Source: Bacteriovoracaceae bacterium UBA2428 (GTDB lineage: Bacteria > Bdellovibrionota > UBA2428). From it: a stretch of DNA of 40,954 nt. Positions 7,501 through 15,619 of this stretch are shown piece by piece. The stretch's first letter is position 1, and every line of letters begins with the position of its first letter. The notes under the pieces were generated by a model, which ran no database searches, had not been told where the DNA came from, and was given only the letters and a program-made list of their open reading frames with translations. Made by a program: the position numbers and the translations under genes. The stretch lies in NCBI GenBank assembly GCA_002343545.1, contig DDRA01000015.1:402-41355 (forward strand), read 5' to 3'.

Positions 7501-10500
7501 TCGGGTAGATGATCGAGCCCGCGAGCCGTTGGTAGACGTGCGCCTTGTCCGAGCTGACGTTGAGGTGGCGCAGTTGGACCTGGGACTGGGTCCAGGCGAG
7601 TTCGTTCGCGCGCAGGAACATGTGAGGATCGTGGTACTTGTCGGCGAGGCGGACGGCCTCGGCTCGCGAATCGGTCACGCCGGTCGAGAAGAGCACCCGA
7701 ACGGTCGAGTTGGGAGCGATGCGAATGCTTTGGCGGATCGAGAAGATCGGATCCAGCACGGACCCCGTCGTATTCGAGAGCGGCCGTCCTTCGACGAGAA
7801 CGCTCGGACCCGAGGGATCGTGCCCACGCCCCAGGAAGCGGGAACGATCCGTCTCGTACTGAACGCTACCGACGCTCGAGCTCCCCTGGGCCCGGCTCAG
7901 GTCGACGGCCACGGCGTGGAAGCCCCAGGCCTGGGCTTCGCGCTCGGAGCGTCGCCGCCGCGTGGCGAGGAGCGTGTTCTGCCGGGCGTGAAATTCGGTC
8001 TGCACGAAGAGGTTGCTGAACGCGGGATGGGCCGCGTCGTCGGCCGGGGGACTGAGCGCGACTTCAAGGTAGCTCGTCAGTTCGAACTCGGCATCGGCGT
8101 CGGAGTTGTTCGTCAGCGAAACGCGTCGCATCTCGACGTTGTCTTCGGGCGAAACGAGGATCTCGGTGTGGGTCTGGAAGCCGTCGTCTTCGCGTCGGAA
8201 CTCGACTTTCTCTTCGGAGAAGATGGCTTCGTAGCTTCGCGGGACCTTGAGCGTGGGCTGAAAGGTGGCCGACCAGTGGCGGCCGCTTTCTCGGTGGCGG
8301 ACGTAGAGGAACTGCCCCCAGTGGTCGCGGGTGGCGTCCTCGCGCCAGCGGTTCACCGCGAGTCGTCCGCAGCGCGAGTAACCGCCGCCGGCCGAGCTCA
8401 CCATGAGGGAGTAGCTTCCGTTCGAGAGGATCTGCGTTCGGGGGTTTCCGAGACTCGGCGTGCGGTAGACCCGCGGGCTCGGATGCGCGTTCCCGCCGAG
8501 GAAGCCGTCCGAATGGACTTCTTCGGCGCGCGGACGCGTGAGCTCGACGTCGACCGGGATCTTTTCCTGCAGGAGAAGCTGCGTCGAGCGGACGAGCGGT
8601 TCGGCGTGGAAGCGCCTTTGCATGACGTTCTCGTTTAGCAGGTTGTCCATCGCGACGAGGCTCATACCCTGGTGGTGGGCCATGTACGAACGGAGCACGA
8701 AGCTCGTCTGCTTCTGGGGAAGGCGTCCGGCGGTGTAGTCGACCGATTCGTAGAATCCGCGTCTCCCCAGGACGCCCATGTCGGCCAGGCGCCGCAAGTT
8801 CTCGAGCGCCGCGTGCGGGTCGACCATGGCCGCGAGCATCGTCGAGTAGGGCGAGACGACGAGATCGTCGCTGAGCCCGCGCTTGAGGCCGAGGCCGGGC
8901 ACGCCGAAGGGACCGTACTGGTAGTTGAGCTGAAGGTCGCGCGCGTTGTAGCCGGCTTCGGAGATGCCCCAGGGGACGTCGCGTTGATCGCCGTACTCGC
9001 GCTGACGGGCCAGCACGCCGGAGTAGGTTTTCGCCAGCAGGGTGTCGTCGTAGACCCGCATGACGAGCAAAGGCATGAGGTACTCGAACATCGTCGCCGT
9101 CCAGGAAATGAGGGCGCTCCCGCCGGGTACCGGCGCCATCTGCCGGCCGAGACGGAACCAGTGCTCGAGCGGGACGTCGCCTTTCGCGATGGCGTAGAAA
9201 CTCGTGAGCCGGGCTTCCGAAGCGAGCAGGTCATAGAAAGAGTTGTCGAGGCGGGCGTCCGTGACGTTGTAGCCGATCGTGAAGATCTTGCGCTCGCGGT
9301 CGAAGAGAAAGGCGAAATCCATTTCGTGGGCCAGACGCTCGCAAACGCGCGCGACGGATTCCCAACGCGAGGCGGCTTCGCCGACGTCGAGGGGATCGGA
9401 TTCTTCCCGGGCGAAGGCGCGGGCCATTTTTCGCGCGGCCTCGATCCAGGCCCGGACCTCGCCGAAGCCCTCGGCGAGTCCGCCCTTCGGATCGATCTCG
9501 TGGAGGATGGCGTGGGCGTCGTCCAGGATGAGCTCGATCTGCGTGAAGGAAGCTTCCGGTGCGATCGCCGCGAGGCGGGCTTTCTTGAGGGTCTCGATGA
9601 AGTGAACGCAGGCGCTCGCGCTTAAGGTCGAGGTGGGGACGACTCGCGCGGTGGCTTCCTCGCAGAGGATGCGCAGCGTGTCCCGCAGTCCTTCGCGGGT
9701 CGCGGGACTCGGCGCGGGTCGTTTGGCCAGCTCCAGGCCGAACTGCTTGAAGGCGAGCAGATGGCCCGCGAGATTGCCGCTGTCGACGGTCGAGACGTAA
9801 AGCGGGCGCAGGGGTTCGAGCTTGGACGTGTCGTACCAGTTGTAGAAGTGACCGCGGTAACGCGGGAGTTTCTGGAGGGTTTCGAGTGTGCGTTCGCAGC
9901 CCTCGAGCAGGTCGCGGTGCGCGACGAACCCGAGATCGTAGGCGGCGGCGGCGGAAAGCAGCTGGAGACCCATGTTCGTGGGCGAGGTGCGTTGGGCGAC
10001 GACGGGATGGGGATCTTCTTGGAAGTTGTCGGGCGCGAGGTAGTGGTTGTCGGCGGTAACGAAACTCTCGAAGAAGTTCCAGGTACGACGCGCGAAGCTG
10101 CGATATTCCGCGATCTGAGCCCCGTTCAAAGGGGCCGGGCCTGTCTTGGGGCGGGTTTCGAGCCAACCGCGCAACCAAGGAAGCGTCAGCCATACCGCGA
10201 GGAAAGGTAAGGCCACGCCGATCGCCTCGGGCCGGGTGGCGAGGATGAGCGGAAGCGTCGCCGCGGCGACGATCGGCGCGACGCCCAGGCGCTCGCGCCA
10301 AGGGGCCGAGGCGGCGTCCCGCCGCGTCTGCGCGAAGCTGACCCATTCGAGCAGGTTACGCTTGGAGACGAGGCGTCGGTAGGCGGTGCGCACGACGGCG
10401 TCGACTCCCGCGTAGGCGATGTCGGGCAACAGCGCGAGACCGACGAGGAATTGCTGAAGGTGCAACGTCGCGTGCGCCCAGAGACCGCGCAAATGGCCCG

Positions 10501-13153
10501 CCCAGGAACGCCGTCCACGACGAAAGACGAGGGCGTAGGCGATCGGCGCGAAAAGGGGAAGGGCCGCGACGGCCACGAGGCCCAGCGTCCATGCGCCGGG
10601 CGAGCCGGGAAGCCGCGTCCAGGCGGCGACGAGCGCGAGAAGCTGCGCGGCCGGCGCGAGGCTGCGGCGAAGGTTGTCGAAGATCTTCCAACGCGAGAAG
10701 AGCGTCAGCGGATTCTCGATGCGTTGGCCGCGGACGTCCGGTACGCGATCCAAGAGCCAGTCCACGATCTGCCAATCGCCGCGGATCCACCGGTGCTGAC
10801 GTTTGAGCCAGGTGCCGAAGTCGTCGGGATAGTCGTCGAAGAGCTCGATGTCGCTGACGAGCGCCGAGCGCGCGTGCGCTCCCTCGAAGAGGTCGTGGCT
10901 GAGAAGGTGGTTTTCGGGAACCCGGTCGCGGAGCGCGAGCTCGAACTCGTCCACGACGTAGAGGCCCTTGCCGGTGAAGCTGCCTTCGCCGACGAGGTCC
11001 TGGTAGACGTCCGAGACGGCGGTCGAATACGGGTCGATGCCGATGTGACCCGAGAAAATGCGGGCAAAGCGGGTCCGAGGCTCGTCGCCGTGGGCGACGC
11101 TGATGCGGGGCTGGAAGATCGCGTGGCCGCGGGTGACGCGGCCGAGCTTGGGGTCGTACTCGGGGCGGTTCAGGGGATGCAGGGCGGTGCCCACGAGCCG
11201 TCGGGCGGCGTTACGGGGCAGCTGGGTATCGGAATCCAGGGGGATGACGTAGCGGATCTCGCCCAGCAGCGTCGCCGGGGCGGTTTGGACGACGTAGGAG
11301 GTGTCGGTCGCGCCCCGCAGGAGGCGGTTGAATTCCTCGAGCTTGCCGCGTTTGCGTTCCCACCCCATCCATTTGCCTTCGGAAGGGTTCCACCGCCGCG
11401 CGCGATGGAAGAGATGAAAGCGCGGATAAGGTTCCGACGGATAACGAGCGTTCAACGCTTCCACGAGCGAAGCGGCGAGGGCGAGGAGAGCTTCGTCCTT
11501 GGGAAGTTTTTCCTGCGCGCCGTCGCCGTAGTCCCCGATCAGCGCGAAATGCAGCCGATCGTCTTGGTTCGCGAGGTAATGGACCTCCAAGCGGCCGGCG
11601 AGCTCCCGGACTCCGGCTTCGCTCGTGAAGAGCGTGGGGATGACGACCATCGTGCGGGCGTCGCCCGGGATCCCGCTCTCCGTATCGATTTTGGGCAGTC
11701 GGCGGGTCGAGAGAAACTCGCCGAAGAGCGAGTTCAGCGCGGCCACCGCGAAGTCGGTCGCGGGAAGCAGCGCGAGAGCCGCGAGCGCGAGAAACCCGAG
11801 AATCGAGGCCTCGTCTTGTTCGCGGGCGTAAGCGACGAGCGCGACCGCGAGCGGCAGCGCGGTCAGGAGCGCGAGGCCCCCGAGGTAGCTCGCCGAGGGG
11901 TGACGGCGCACGAAGCGTCCGATGCGTTCCCCCGGTGGGGACCGGTAACCGATGAGTTTCTCCAGGTCGCCGACGCCTTCGTCGACCAAGTAGAAGCCCA
12001 CGTGCGCCCGGCGGGCGTCCGCGGGGTAGGTAAAGTGGGATTGCCGCGAGCGTTCGATCGCCTTGCGGGCGACGTCATGCTCGTGGAAGCCCGAGCCCAT
12101 GGCCAGGCGTTCGATCGCGTGGCGGTAGTCGTCGCGCGTCGCGAAATCCATCCGCGAATAGGATCGGCTCGGATCGTCCGAGAGGATGGGGTCGACGAGG
12201 CTGACGTCCTCGAAGATCGACTTCCAGTCGAGCGCCGAGAGGAAGCGCATGCTCGAGATGATGTTGCCGACCGTCACTTGCGCGGTCGCTTGGCGGTGGT
12301 GCTCGAGTTGGGTGACGCGGTGGGAAGTCGTGTTGTGCAGGCGGAGTTGGGTCTCGAGCCAATCGAAGGCGGGCCAGAGGTCGGGGTCCTGGTCCCGCAG
12401 CCTTTGGATGAGCTGCACGATCTGGGGTCGGTCGAAGCGCGTATGGTCGCCGACGCCGGCGCTCAGCATCGCGACGAGGTCGTCCGGCTTCGAGCTGCCT
12501 TGGGCCGCCAGGGCGAGCAGACGATCGGCGAGCTCGTTGGCTTCTTCGCGCTTGCGACGCGAATGGACGATGCGCAAAGCGAGGGGCGTGAGGTTCTGGA
12601 CGAGGCCGATGCGGAGACTGATCGCGACGGCCCAAAGCTCGCCGATGGTCAATGGCGAAACTTCCTGGAAGGCGCGCAGGAAACGTCGAATCGTTTCGGC
12701 ATCCAGGCGGCAATCCGTGTGCGTCAGCAGCGCGAGGGCCAGGGCGTAGACGCGCGGGAAGCCCTTCAGCTCCCCGCGGTCGAGTTTCGGGAGGCCGTGG
12801 TAGTAGTTGGGCGGAAGGTGATGACGAATATCGCGAAGCTGGTCCTCGACGATGTGAAAGTTGTCGACGAACCATTCCGCGGCGGGCGAAACGCTCTGGC
12901 GCTGCCGAATGGCCTCGGCCAAGGAACGGTACGCGGTCAGGAGCTGGCGACCGCTCTGTCGGATACCGGGGAGGAGCGGGCGCCCGCGGCGTCGACCGCT
13001 TTCGACGCTCAGTTCGCCGGCGAGTTGCCGGGCGTAGGCCTCGAGCCTCTCGAGACTGTAGATCTCTTCGCGGACGTCCTCTTCGACGATCGAGTCGCTC
13101 GGTCGACGACGAATCTTGAGGAAGCGCGAATACTCGTTACGGATTTTTTCCAC
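4598..13153 (-). CDS. ndvB: Cyclic beta-1,2-glucan synthase (NdvB/ChvB/Cgs type)
   Basis: The product is 2851 aa, close to the 2800-2870 usual for this family. It makes periplasmic cyclic beta-1,2-glucans used in osmoadaptation and envelope integrity, from UDP-glucose, by initiation, elongation, cyclisation and length control in one inner-membrane protein. Two helices lie near residues 423-472. The glycosyltransferase (GT84) domain follows, with PLDSD (D640, D642) and RQHRW (about 785-789), then further helices at about 830-865 and 957-994. A glucoamylase-like region spans about 1010-1560, and the C-terminal phosphorylase-like GH94 part contains DWNDG (2543-2547) and GYLPGVRENGGQYTH. The start is GTG with GGGATGG upstream. 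The stop codon was rebuilt by the insertion sequence. It probably belongs to the sigma-54 operon beginning at 14014; no glucan exporter (NdvA) is in the window. Confidence 0.93.
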   Translation of the reverse strand: MEKIRNEYSRFLKIRRRPSDSIVEEDVREEIYSLERLEAYARQLAGELSVESGRRRGRPLLPGIRQSGRQLLTAYRSLAEAIRQRQSVSPAAEWFVDNFHIVEDQLRDIRHHLPPNYYHGLPKLDRGELKGFPRVYALALALLTHTDCRLDAETIRRFLRAFQEVSPLTIGELWAVAISLRIGLVQNLTPLALRIVHSRRKREEANELADRLLALAAQGSSKPDDLVAMLSAGVGDHTRFDRPQIVQLIQRLRDQDPDLWPAFDWLETQLRLHNTTSHRVTQLEHHRQATAQVTVGNIISSMRFLSALDWKSIFEDVSLVDPILSDDPSRSYSRMDFATRDDYRHAIERLAMGSGFHEHDVARKAIERSRQSHFTYPADARRAHVGFYLVDEGVGDLEKLIGYRSPPGERIGRFVRRHPSASYLGGLALLTALPLAVALVAYAREQDEASILGFLALAALALLPATDFAVAALNSLFGEFLSTRRLPKIDTESGIPGDARTMVVIPTLFTSEAGVRELAGRLEVHYLANQDDRLHFALIGDYGDGAQEKLPKDEALLALAASLVEALNARYPSEPYPRFHLFHRARRWNPSEGKWMGWERKRGKLEEFNRLLRGATDTSYVVQTAPATLLGEIRYVIPLDSDTQLPRNAARRLVGTALHPLNRPEYDPKLGRVTRGHAIFQPRISVAHGDEPRTRFARIFSGHIGIDPYSTAVSDVYQDLVGEGSFTGKGLYVVDEFELALRDRVPENHLLSHDLFEGAHARSALVSDIELFDDYPDDFGTWLKRQHRWIRGDWQIVDWLLDRVPDVRGQRIENPLTLFSRWKIFDNLRRSLAPAAQLLALVAAWTRLPGSPGAWTLGLVAVAALPLFAPIAYALVFRRGRRSWAGHLRGLWAHATLHLQQFLVGLALLPDIAYAGVDAVVRTAYRRLVSKRNLLEWVSFAQTRRDAASAPWRERLGVAPIVAAATLPLILATRPEAIGVALPFLAVWLTLPWLRGWLETRPKTGPAPLNGAQIAEYRSFARRTWNFFESFVTADNHYLAPDNFQEDPHPVVAQRTSPTNMGLQLLSAAAAYDLGFVAHRDLLEGCERTLETLQKLPRYRGHFYNWYDTSKLEPLRPLYVSTVDSGNLAGHLLAFKQFGLELAKRPAPSPATREGLRDTLRILCEEATARVVPTSTLSASACVHFIETLKKARLAAIAPEASFTQIELILDDAHAILHEIDPKGGLAEGFGEVRAWIEAARKMARAFAREESDPLDVGEAASRWESVARVCERLAHEMDFAFLFDRERKIFTIGYNVTDARLDNSFYDLLASEARLTSFYAIAKGDVPLEHWFRLGRQMAPVPGGSALISWTATMFEYLMPLLVMRVYDDTLLAKTYSGVLARQREYGDQRDVPWGISEAGYNARDLQLNYQYGPFGVPGLGLKRGLSDDLVVSPYSTMLAAMVDPHAALENLRRLADMGVLGRRGFYESVDYTAGRLPQKQTSFVLRSYMAHHQGMSLVAMDNLLNENVMQRRFHAEPLVRSTQLLLQEKIPVDVELTRPRAEEVHSDGFLGGNAHPSPRVYRTPSLGNPRTQILSNGSYSLMVSSAGGGYSRCGRLAVNRWREDATRDHWGQFLYVRHRESGRHWSATFQPTLKVPRSYEAIFSEEKVEFRREDDGFQTHTEILVSPEDNVEMRRVSLTNNSDADAEFELTSYLEVALSPPADDAAHPAFSNLFVQTEFHARQNTLLATRRRRSEREAQAWGFHAVAVDLSRAQGSSSVGSVQYETDRSRFLGRGHDPSGPSVLVEGRPLSNTTGSVLDPIFSIRQSIRIAPNSTVRVLFSTGVTDSRAEAVRLADKYHDPHMFLRANELAWTQSQVQLRHLNVSSDKAHVYQRLAGSIIYPNASLRPRSHVLAQNAKAQSSLWVYGISGDVPIVLTSIRDEKDMAMVRELLHAHEYLRLKGLAFDLVLLNERSHSYLQTLQDELHRQIRISGSQGWLDKPGGIFLRRSDLIPAEDLLLLQTVARVRLAAEQGSLEEQLKRRETEVELPPPLSLPAFRLPSVALAEAKVPPPNPGDVTRGLKFFNGLGGFREDGREYVIVLENAQWTPAPWINVVANSRDFGFIVSESGSSYTWFANSRENRLTPWSNDPVSDPPGEIIYVRDEDSGALWTPTPLPIRRPEPYVIRHGAGYSSFESRIAGIEQKLLLFVPREDGVKIARLTLTNRSAQKRRLSVTNYVEWVLGFQRGSTAPYVITEATDSGALLARNPYNNEFAGHVAFADINLNDDRSFTCDRREFIGRNGSLAAPAGLARERLAGQSGAGLDPCAALQAKFDLKPGESKEVIVLLGQAETREKALEISQRYRDPAAVETAYSDVTRDWHEVLTQTQIRTPDAAMDTMVNHWLLYQTLSCRVWARSAFYQSGGAYGFRDQLQDVMALVHSRPAITREQILRAARRQFPEGDVQHWWHPPTGRGVRTRFSDDLLWLPFVSAHYARNTGDERVLDEEIPFISAPELAPGQDDAYTQPGEAGQSASLFEHCARAIDRSLKVGRHGLPLMGSGDWNDGMSRVGVHGQGESVWVAWFLYSTIEQFLPYCESRGESARVARYRKHLLDLKAALERHGWDGDWYRRAFFDDGTPLGSTVNDECRIDSIAQSWSVLSGAAEPQRAARAMAAVDEYLVHRGDGLVKLFDPPFDRGTTDPGYIKGYLPGVRENGGQYTHAALWTLMAFAKLGDGDRAAELYSLLNPVNHASTRAGLYRYKVEPYVAAADVYGLSPHVGRGGWTWYTGSASWMYRAAIESILGLERQGKRLILRPRIPHHWPFFEIDYRVDSVTYRIRVNNTRDGNPPTQTSFEIPLEASASTDITLNL

Positions 13154-13219
13154 TCAACACCATCCCACCCAGAACGACCCCGTAAGGCCCCGCTCTCCGG
13201 AGCCGCGATCGCCAAGCGA

Positions 13220-13987
13220 TCAGTACACGAACAGAGTCTTGCGAAAGACTTCGAAGCAACGTGCGTTCAGGCGCAGATTGAGCCAAGCGCCCTCGGTGAA
13301 GGAGCGGGTCGCCGCGGCGTTGCCGGACACGGAAAGGTAGAGCGCATCCGAGGCGAGCGGGGCGGAAGCGTCTTCCCGAAGCGATCCGGCCGGAGCGGAA
13401 AGCCGCGAGAGCGACGTGATTCCGAGTCGCCAAATCGCTTTACGTAGGCTTCGCAGTCGCCTTTCCGCCGCGAGTTCGCGCATGGCGAGGGCTCCCGCGG
13501 AATGGAAGAGATGCGCCGGGCTCGCGGCCAGGGCCCGCAGAGTCTCCCGGGATTCCAGGACGTTGGCGATCTCCTGGATGCCGCTGCGGTTCGGGAGCGC
13601 GGCGCGGACTTCCGACAGGCACGCGCCGTAGCCGAGCGCCTGTCCGTGGCTGCGGAGTTCGGCGAGAAAATCCCTGAGATGACGGTCGTGTCGCGCGCCG
13701 ACTTCGGTCAGCGCAAGATCTTCGTCGAAGGAGGCTTCCCGTTGGGTTTCTTGGGCCACGAACCACGCGAGCTGTTCGCGGCTCGAGTAGTGGGCGATCC
13801 AATCGAAGAGAGGATCTTCCTGTCCCGGTCCGCAACGCTCGGCGCTTTCGAGCCAGGTCATGATCGACGTCGCTTCGGGGGAGCTTCGCCCAAGCGCGAT
13901 CGATGCGAGTGAGCACTCTTGTTTGAGTCGGGGCGGAGGCAAATGAGGGCTCTCGACGAGGCGCGGACGGAAGCTAAGGAATCCCAT
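13220..13987 (-). CDS. Iron-containing redox enzyme family (haem-oxygenase-like fold)
   Basis: The product is 255 aa from the ATG at 13987. The segment from about residue 43 (MTWLESAERCGPGQEDPLFDW) through QLAWFVAQETQREASFDEDL and the acidic/His positions that follow resembles the iron-containing redox family with a haem-oxygenase/TenA-like helical fold. Substrate unknown. The start is uncertain: the ATG at 13987 lies 1-2 nt after the predicted start of the sigma-54 promoter at 13999-14014 and has no ribosome site, so it may be leaderless or a later codon (13861) may be used. A longer upstream reading to 14107 would cross the promoter and is rejected. The stop is 66 bp before the cyclic glucan synthase, suggesting cotranscription. 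Confidence 0.65.
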   Translation of the reverse strand: MGFLSFRPRLVESPHLPPPRLKQECSLASIALGRSSPEATSIMTWLESAERCGPGQEDPLFDWIAHYSSREQLAWFVAQETQREASFDEDLALTEVGARHDRHLRDFLAELRSHGQALGYGACLSEVRAALPNRSGIQEIANVLESRETLRALAASPAHLFHSAGALAMRELAAERRLRSLRKAIWRLGITSLSRLSAPAGSLREDASAPLASDALYLSVSGNAAATRSFTEGAWLNLRLNARCFEVFRKTLFVY

Positions 13988-13998
13988 GGGGGCGTGGC

Positions 13999-14014
13999 AG
14001 CAACTAGCGTGCCA
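13999..14014 (-). promoter_or_regulatory. Sigma-54 (-24/-12) promoter
   Basis: On the minus strand the sequence is TGGCACGCTAGTTGCT, an exact RpoN consensus (TGGCACG-N4-TTGCW). The predicted start is near 13988, immediately before the ATG at 13987. It would drive the haem-oxygenase-like gene and probably the cyclic glucan synthase behind it. Confidence 0.85.
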
Positions 14015-14138
14015 GTGCGGGATGCGGTGGAGTCTCCAAAAACTCAGTGCCTTCGCTCGAGAAAAAGTGGAATCACGCTGGCGCGAGAAGGGCTTTATGT
14101 CTCGCATCGCCTATTTGCCCCATGGCTTCGGGGCGCCC

Positions 14139-14861
14139 TTAACGAGCCAGGACGAGCGACTCCGCCGATCTCATCCGATGCAGAGTGCGTTGGATGCGTC
14201 GACTGAGCCCGCGCGGCAGGCGACCCTGACGAACGGCGGGCCCCCAACGGCGCGGGTTCGGCAGGAGATTCGCGAGGACCGCGGCTTCGCTGACCGTGAG
14301 CTTGGCGGCGGACTTTCCGAAGTAGTAGCGCGAAGCTTGGCCGATGCCGACGACGCCCGGACCCCACTCAGCGATGTTCAAATAGATCTCGAGGATTTGG
14401 CGTTTGCTCAGCTCCGCATCCATGCGTCGCGCGACGACGGCTTCCTGGAACTTTCGGGTGATCGGGGCCCTCGCGCCGAAGTAGAGGTTCTTCGCGATCT
14501 GCTGGTGCAGCGTGCTCACGCCCTTGGGAAAGCGCCCGCGCTGGAGATCGACGCGAACCTTGTTGAGGCTCTGCGCGATCTCGATTCCGTTGTGGCGAAA
14601 AAAGCCGCCGTCTTCCGCGGTGAGCACGGCGAGCCAGGTCGAGCGGGAGAGCTCGGAAAGGCGAATCCAACCCTTCGGGGCCGTCTCCGTCCAGTTGACG
14701 ACCGGTTTGAAGGCAGGTTCGGGATAGCTCACCGATGGGTACAGCGTCTTGGTCCGCCAGAAGTCCACGAGGCCCCAAAGGGTGGAGGCCGCGACCAGCG
14801 CGACGATCGCCGCGCCGACTTTGGCGAGACCTCGTGCGTAGCGGGAAAGGCGCTTCTCCAT
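14139..14861 (-). CDS. mtgA: Monofunctional biosynthetic peptidoglycan transglycosylase
   Basis: The product is 240 aa, normal for MtgA: a GT51 enzyme that polymerises lipid II into glycan strands at the periplasmic face of the inner membrane. An N-terminal anchor (residues 14-31) precedes the catalytic domain with AEDGGFFRHNGIE (catalytic E83), GVSTLHQQIAKNLYF (115-129) and RKFQEAVVARRMD (second Glu E140). The usual STITQQ/STISQQ appears here as STLHQQ. The ATG at 14861 has AAGGA 5 nt upstream. It follows the esterase gene by 67 bp on the same strand and may be the last gene of the endonuclease-esterase-mtgA run or have its own promoter. Confidence 0.93.
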   Translation of the reverse strand: MEKRLSRYARGLAKVGAAIVALVAASTLWGLVDFWRTKTLYPSVSYPEPAFKPVVNWTETAPKGWIRLSELSRSTWLAVLTAEDGGFFRHNGIEIAQSLNKVRVDLQRGRFPKGVSTLHQQIAKNLYFGARAPITRKFQEAVVARRMDAELSKRQILEIYLNIAEWGPGVVGIGQASRYYFGKSAAKLTVSEAAVLANLLPNPRRWGPAVRQGRLPRGLSRRIQRTLHRMRSAESLVLAR

Positions 14862-14870
14862 GCGTCCTTC

Positions 14871-14876
14871 ATTATC
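14871..14876 (-). promoter_or_regulatory. Candidate -10 box ahead of mtgA
   Basis: GATAAT on the minus strand lies 9 nt before the mtgA ATG. An AAGGA ribosome site falls in the gap, so box and ribosome site compete: if this box is used the message would be almost leaderless. No convincing -35 at 17 bp. Confidence 0.25.
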
Positions 14877-14928
14877 TCAGAGCGGCGTCGTTTCGCACGA
14901 AAAGCTTGGCATCAAATCTTCAACATCT

Positions 14929-15615
14929 TCAGTTCGCCGTGAGCTGGCGTTCGAAGAAGGCGCGGATGAGCGGAATCTCCTCGGCGGGATCGACCGTATG
15001 CCCTTTGTGCAGGGGGCTCCAGTCGATGCGGATCCCTTGGGAGCGAAGGAGCTCGATCGAGGCTTGGGTCGTCTCAAAAGACAGCATTTCATCCTCGTAG
15101 CCATGGGAAACCCAGAAGCGCTGCTGGGTCGCGACCTTCGAGAAGGCTTGGGGGTACTCGGACTCGAAAAACACGTAGCCGCTGACCCCGACGATGCCGC
15201 CCAGGAGCTTGGGGTAGCGGAGCCCGACGTCGAGGCTCACGAGACAACCCTGCGAAAAGCCGAAGAGAAATAGGTCCCTCGAGACGAGGCCGAACTCGGA
15301 CTGCAGGCGATCGAGCAGGTCGAAGAGCCACGCGCGGCTTCGCACGATCCCCGGCCCCTGCTTGGGCGGGAGTTCGTACCAAGAGAATCCGGGGCCGTAG
15401 GGATCGGGAGCCTCGACGAAGAGGACGTTGAAAGCGTCGAGGCCGAGGGCCTGCGGCAGCCAGTGAAAGCCTTCGAGGGTATCGCCGCGGCCGTGCAAAA
15501 CGACGAGGACTTTACGGGAGGCGGCGAGGGCCGGCCAAAACTCGTAGCGGAGCGGGGATCGAAAATCCCCGCTCACCAACGTGTCGAAGCCGTTCGCCAC
15601 CCCGTCCGAATCCAT
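14929..15615 (-). CDS. Carboxylesterase/phospholipase-type alpha/beta hydrolase
   Basis: The product is 228 aa with the compact alpha/beta-hydrolase fold of the YpfH/carboxylesterase (PF02230-like) group. HGRGD at 41-45 forms the oxyanion strand, GFSQG at 119-123 is the nucleophile elbow (S121), D175 lies in HGYEDEM and H206 in HKGHTVDP. There is no signal peptide, so it should be cytoplasmic. The substrate cannot be read from the sequence; short acyl esters or lysophospholipids are typical. Its ATG at 15615 lies 4 bp after the stop of the endonuclease gene, so translation is likely coupled. Confidence 0.85.
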   Translation of the reverse strand: MDSDGVANGFDTLVSGDFRSPLRYEFWPALAASRKVLVVLHGRGDTLEGFHWLPQALGLDAFNVLFVEAPDPYGPGFSWYELPPKQGPGIVRSRAWLFDLLDRLQSEFGLVSRDLFLFGFSQGCLVSLDVGLRYPKLLGGIVGVSGYVFFESEYPQAFSKVATQQRFWVSHGYEDEMLSFETTQASIELLRSQGIRIDWSPLHKGHTVDPAEEIPLIRAFFERQLTAN

Positions 15616-15619
15616 GGCC

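Noticed and set aside
5888..8638. 916-codon plus-strand open frame antisense to the synthase
   Set aside because: Same reason: composition shadow, no ribosome site, no domain.
10451..13447. 998-codon plus-strand open frame antisense to the cyclic glucan synthase gene
   Set aside because: It is a mirror of the strongly supported synthase frame; long antisense frames are expected at this GC content and the product has low-complexity Arg/Glu composition and no motif.
13988..14107. N-terminal extension of the haem-oxygenase-like gene to 14107
   Set aside because: It would place the exact sigma-54 promoter inside the coding sequence; the extra 40 residues look non-coding.
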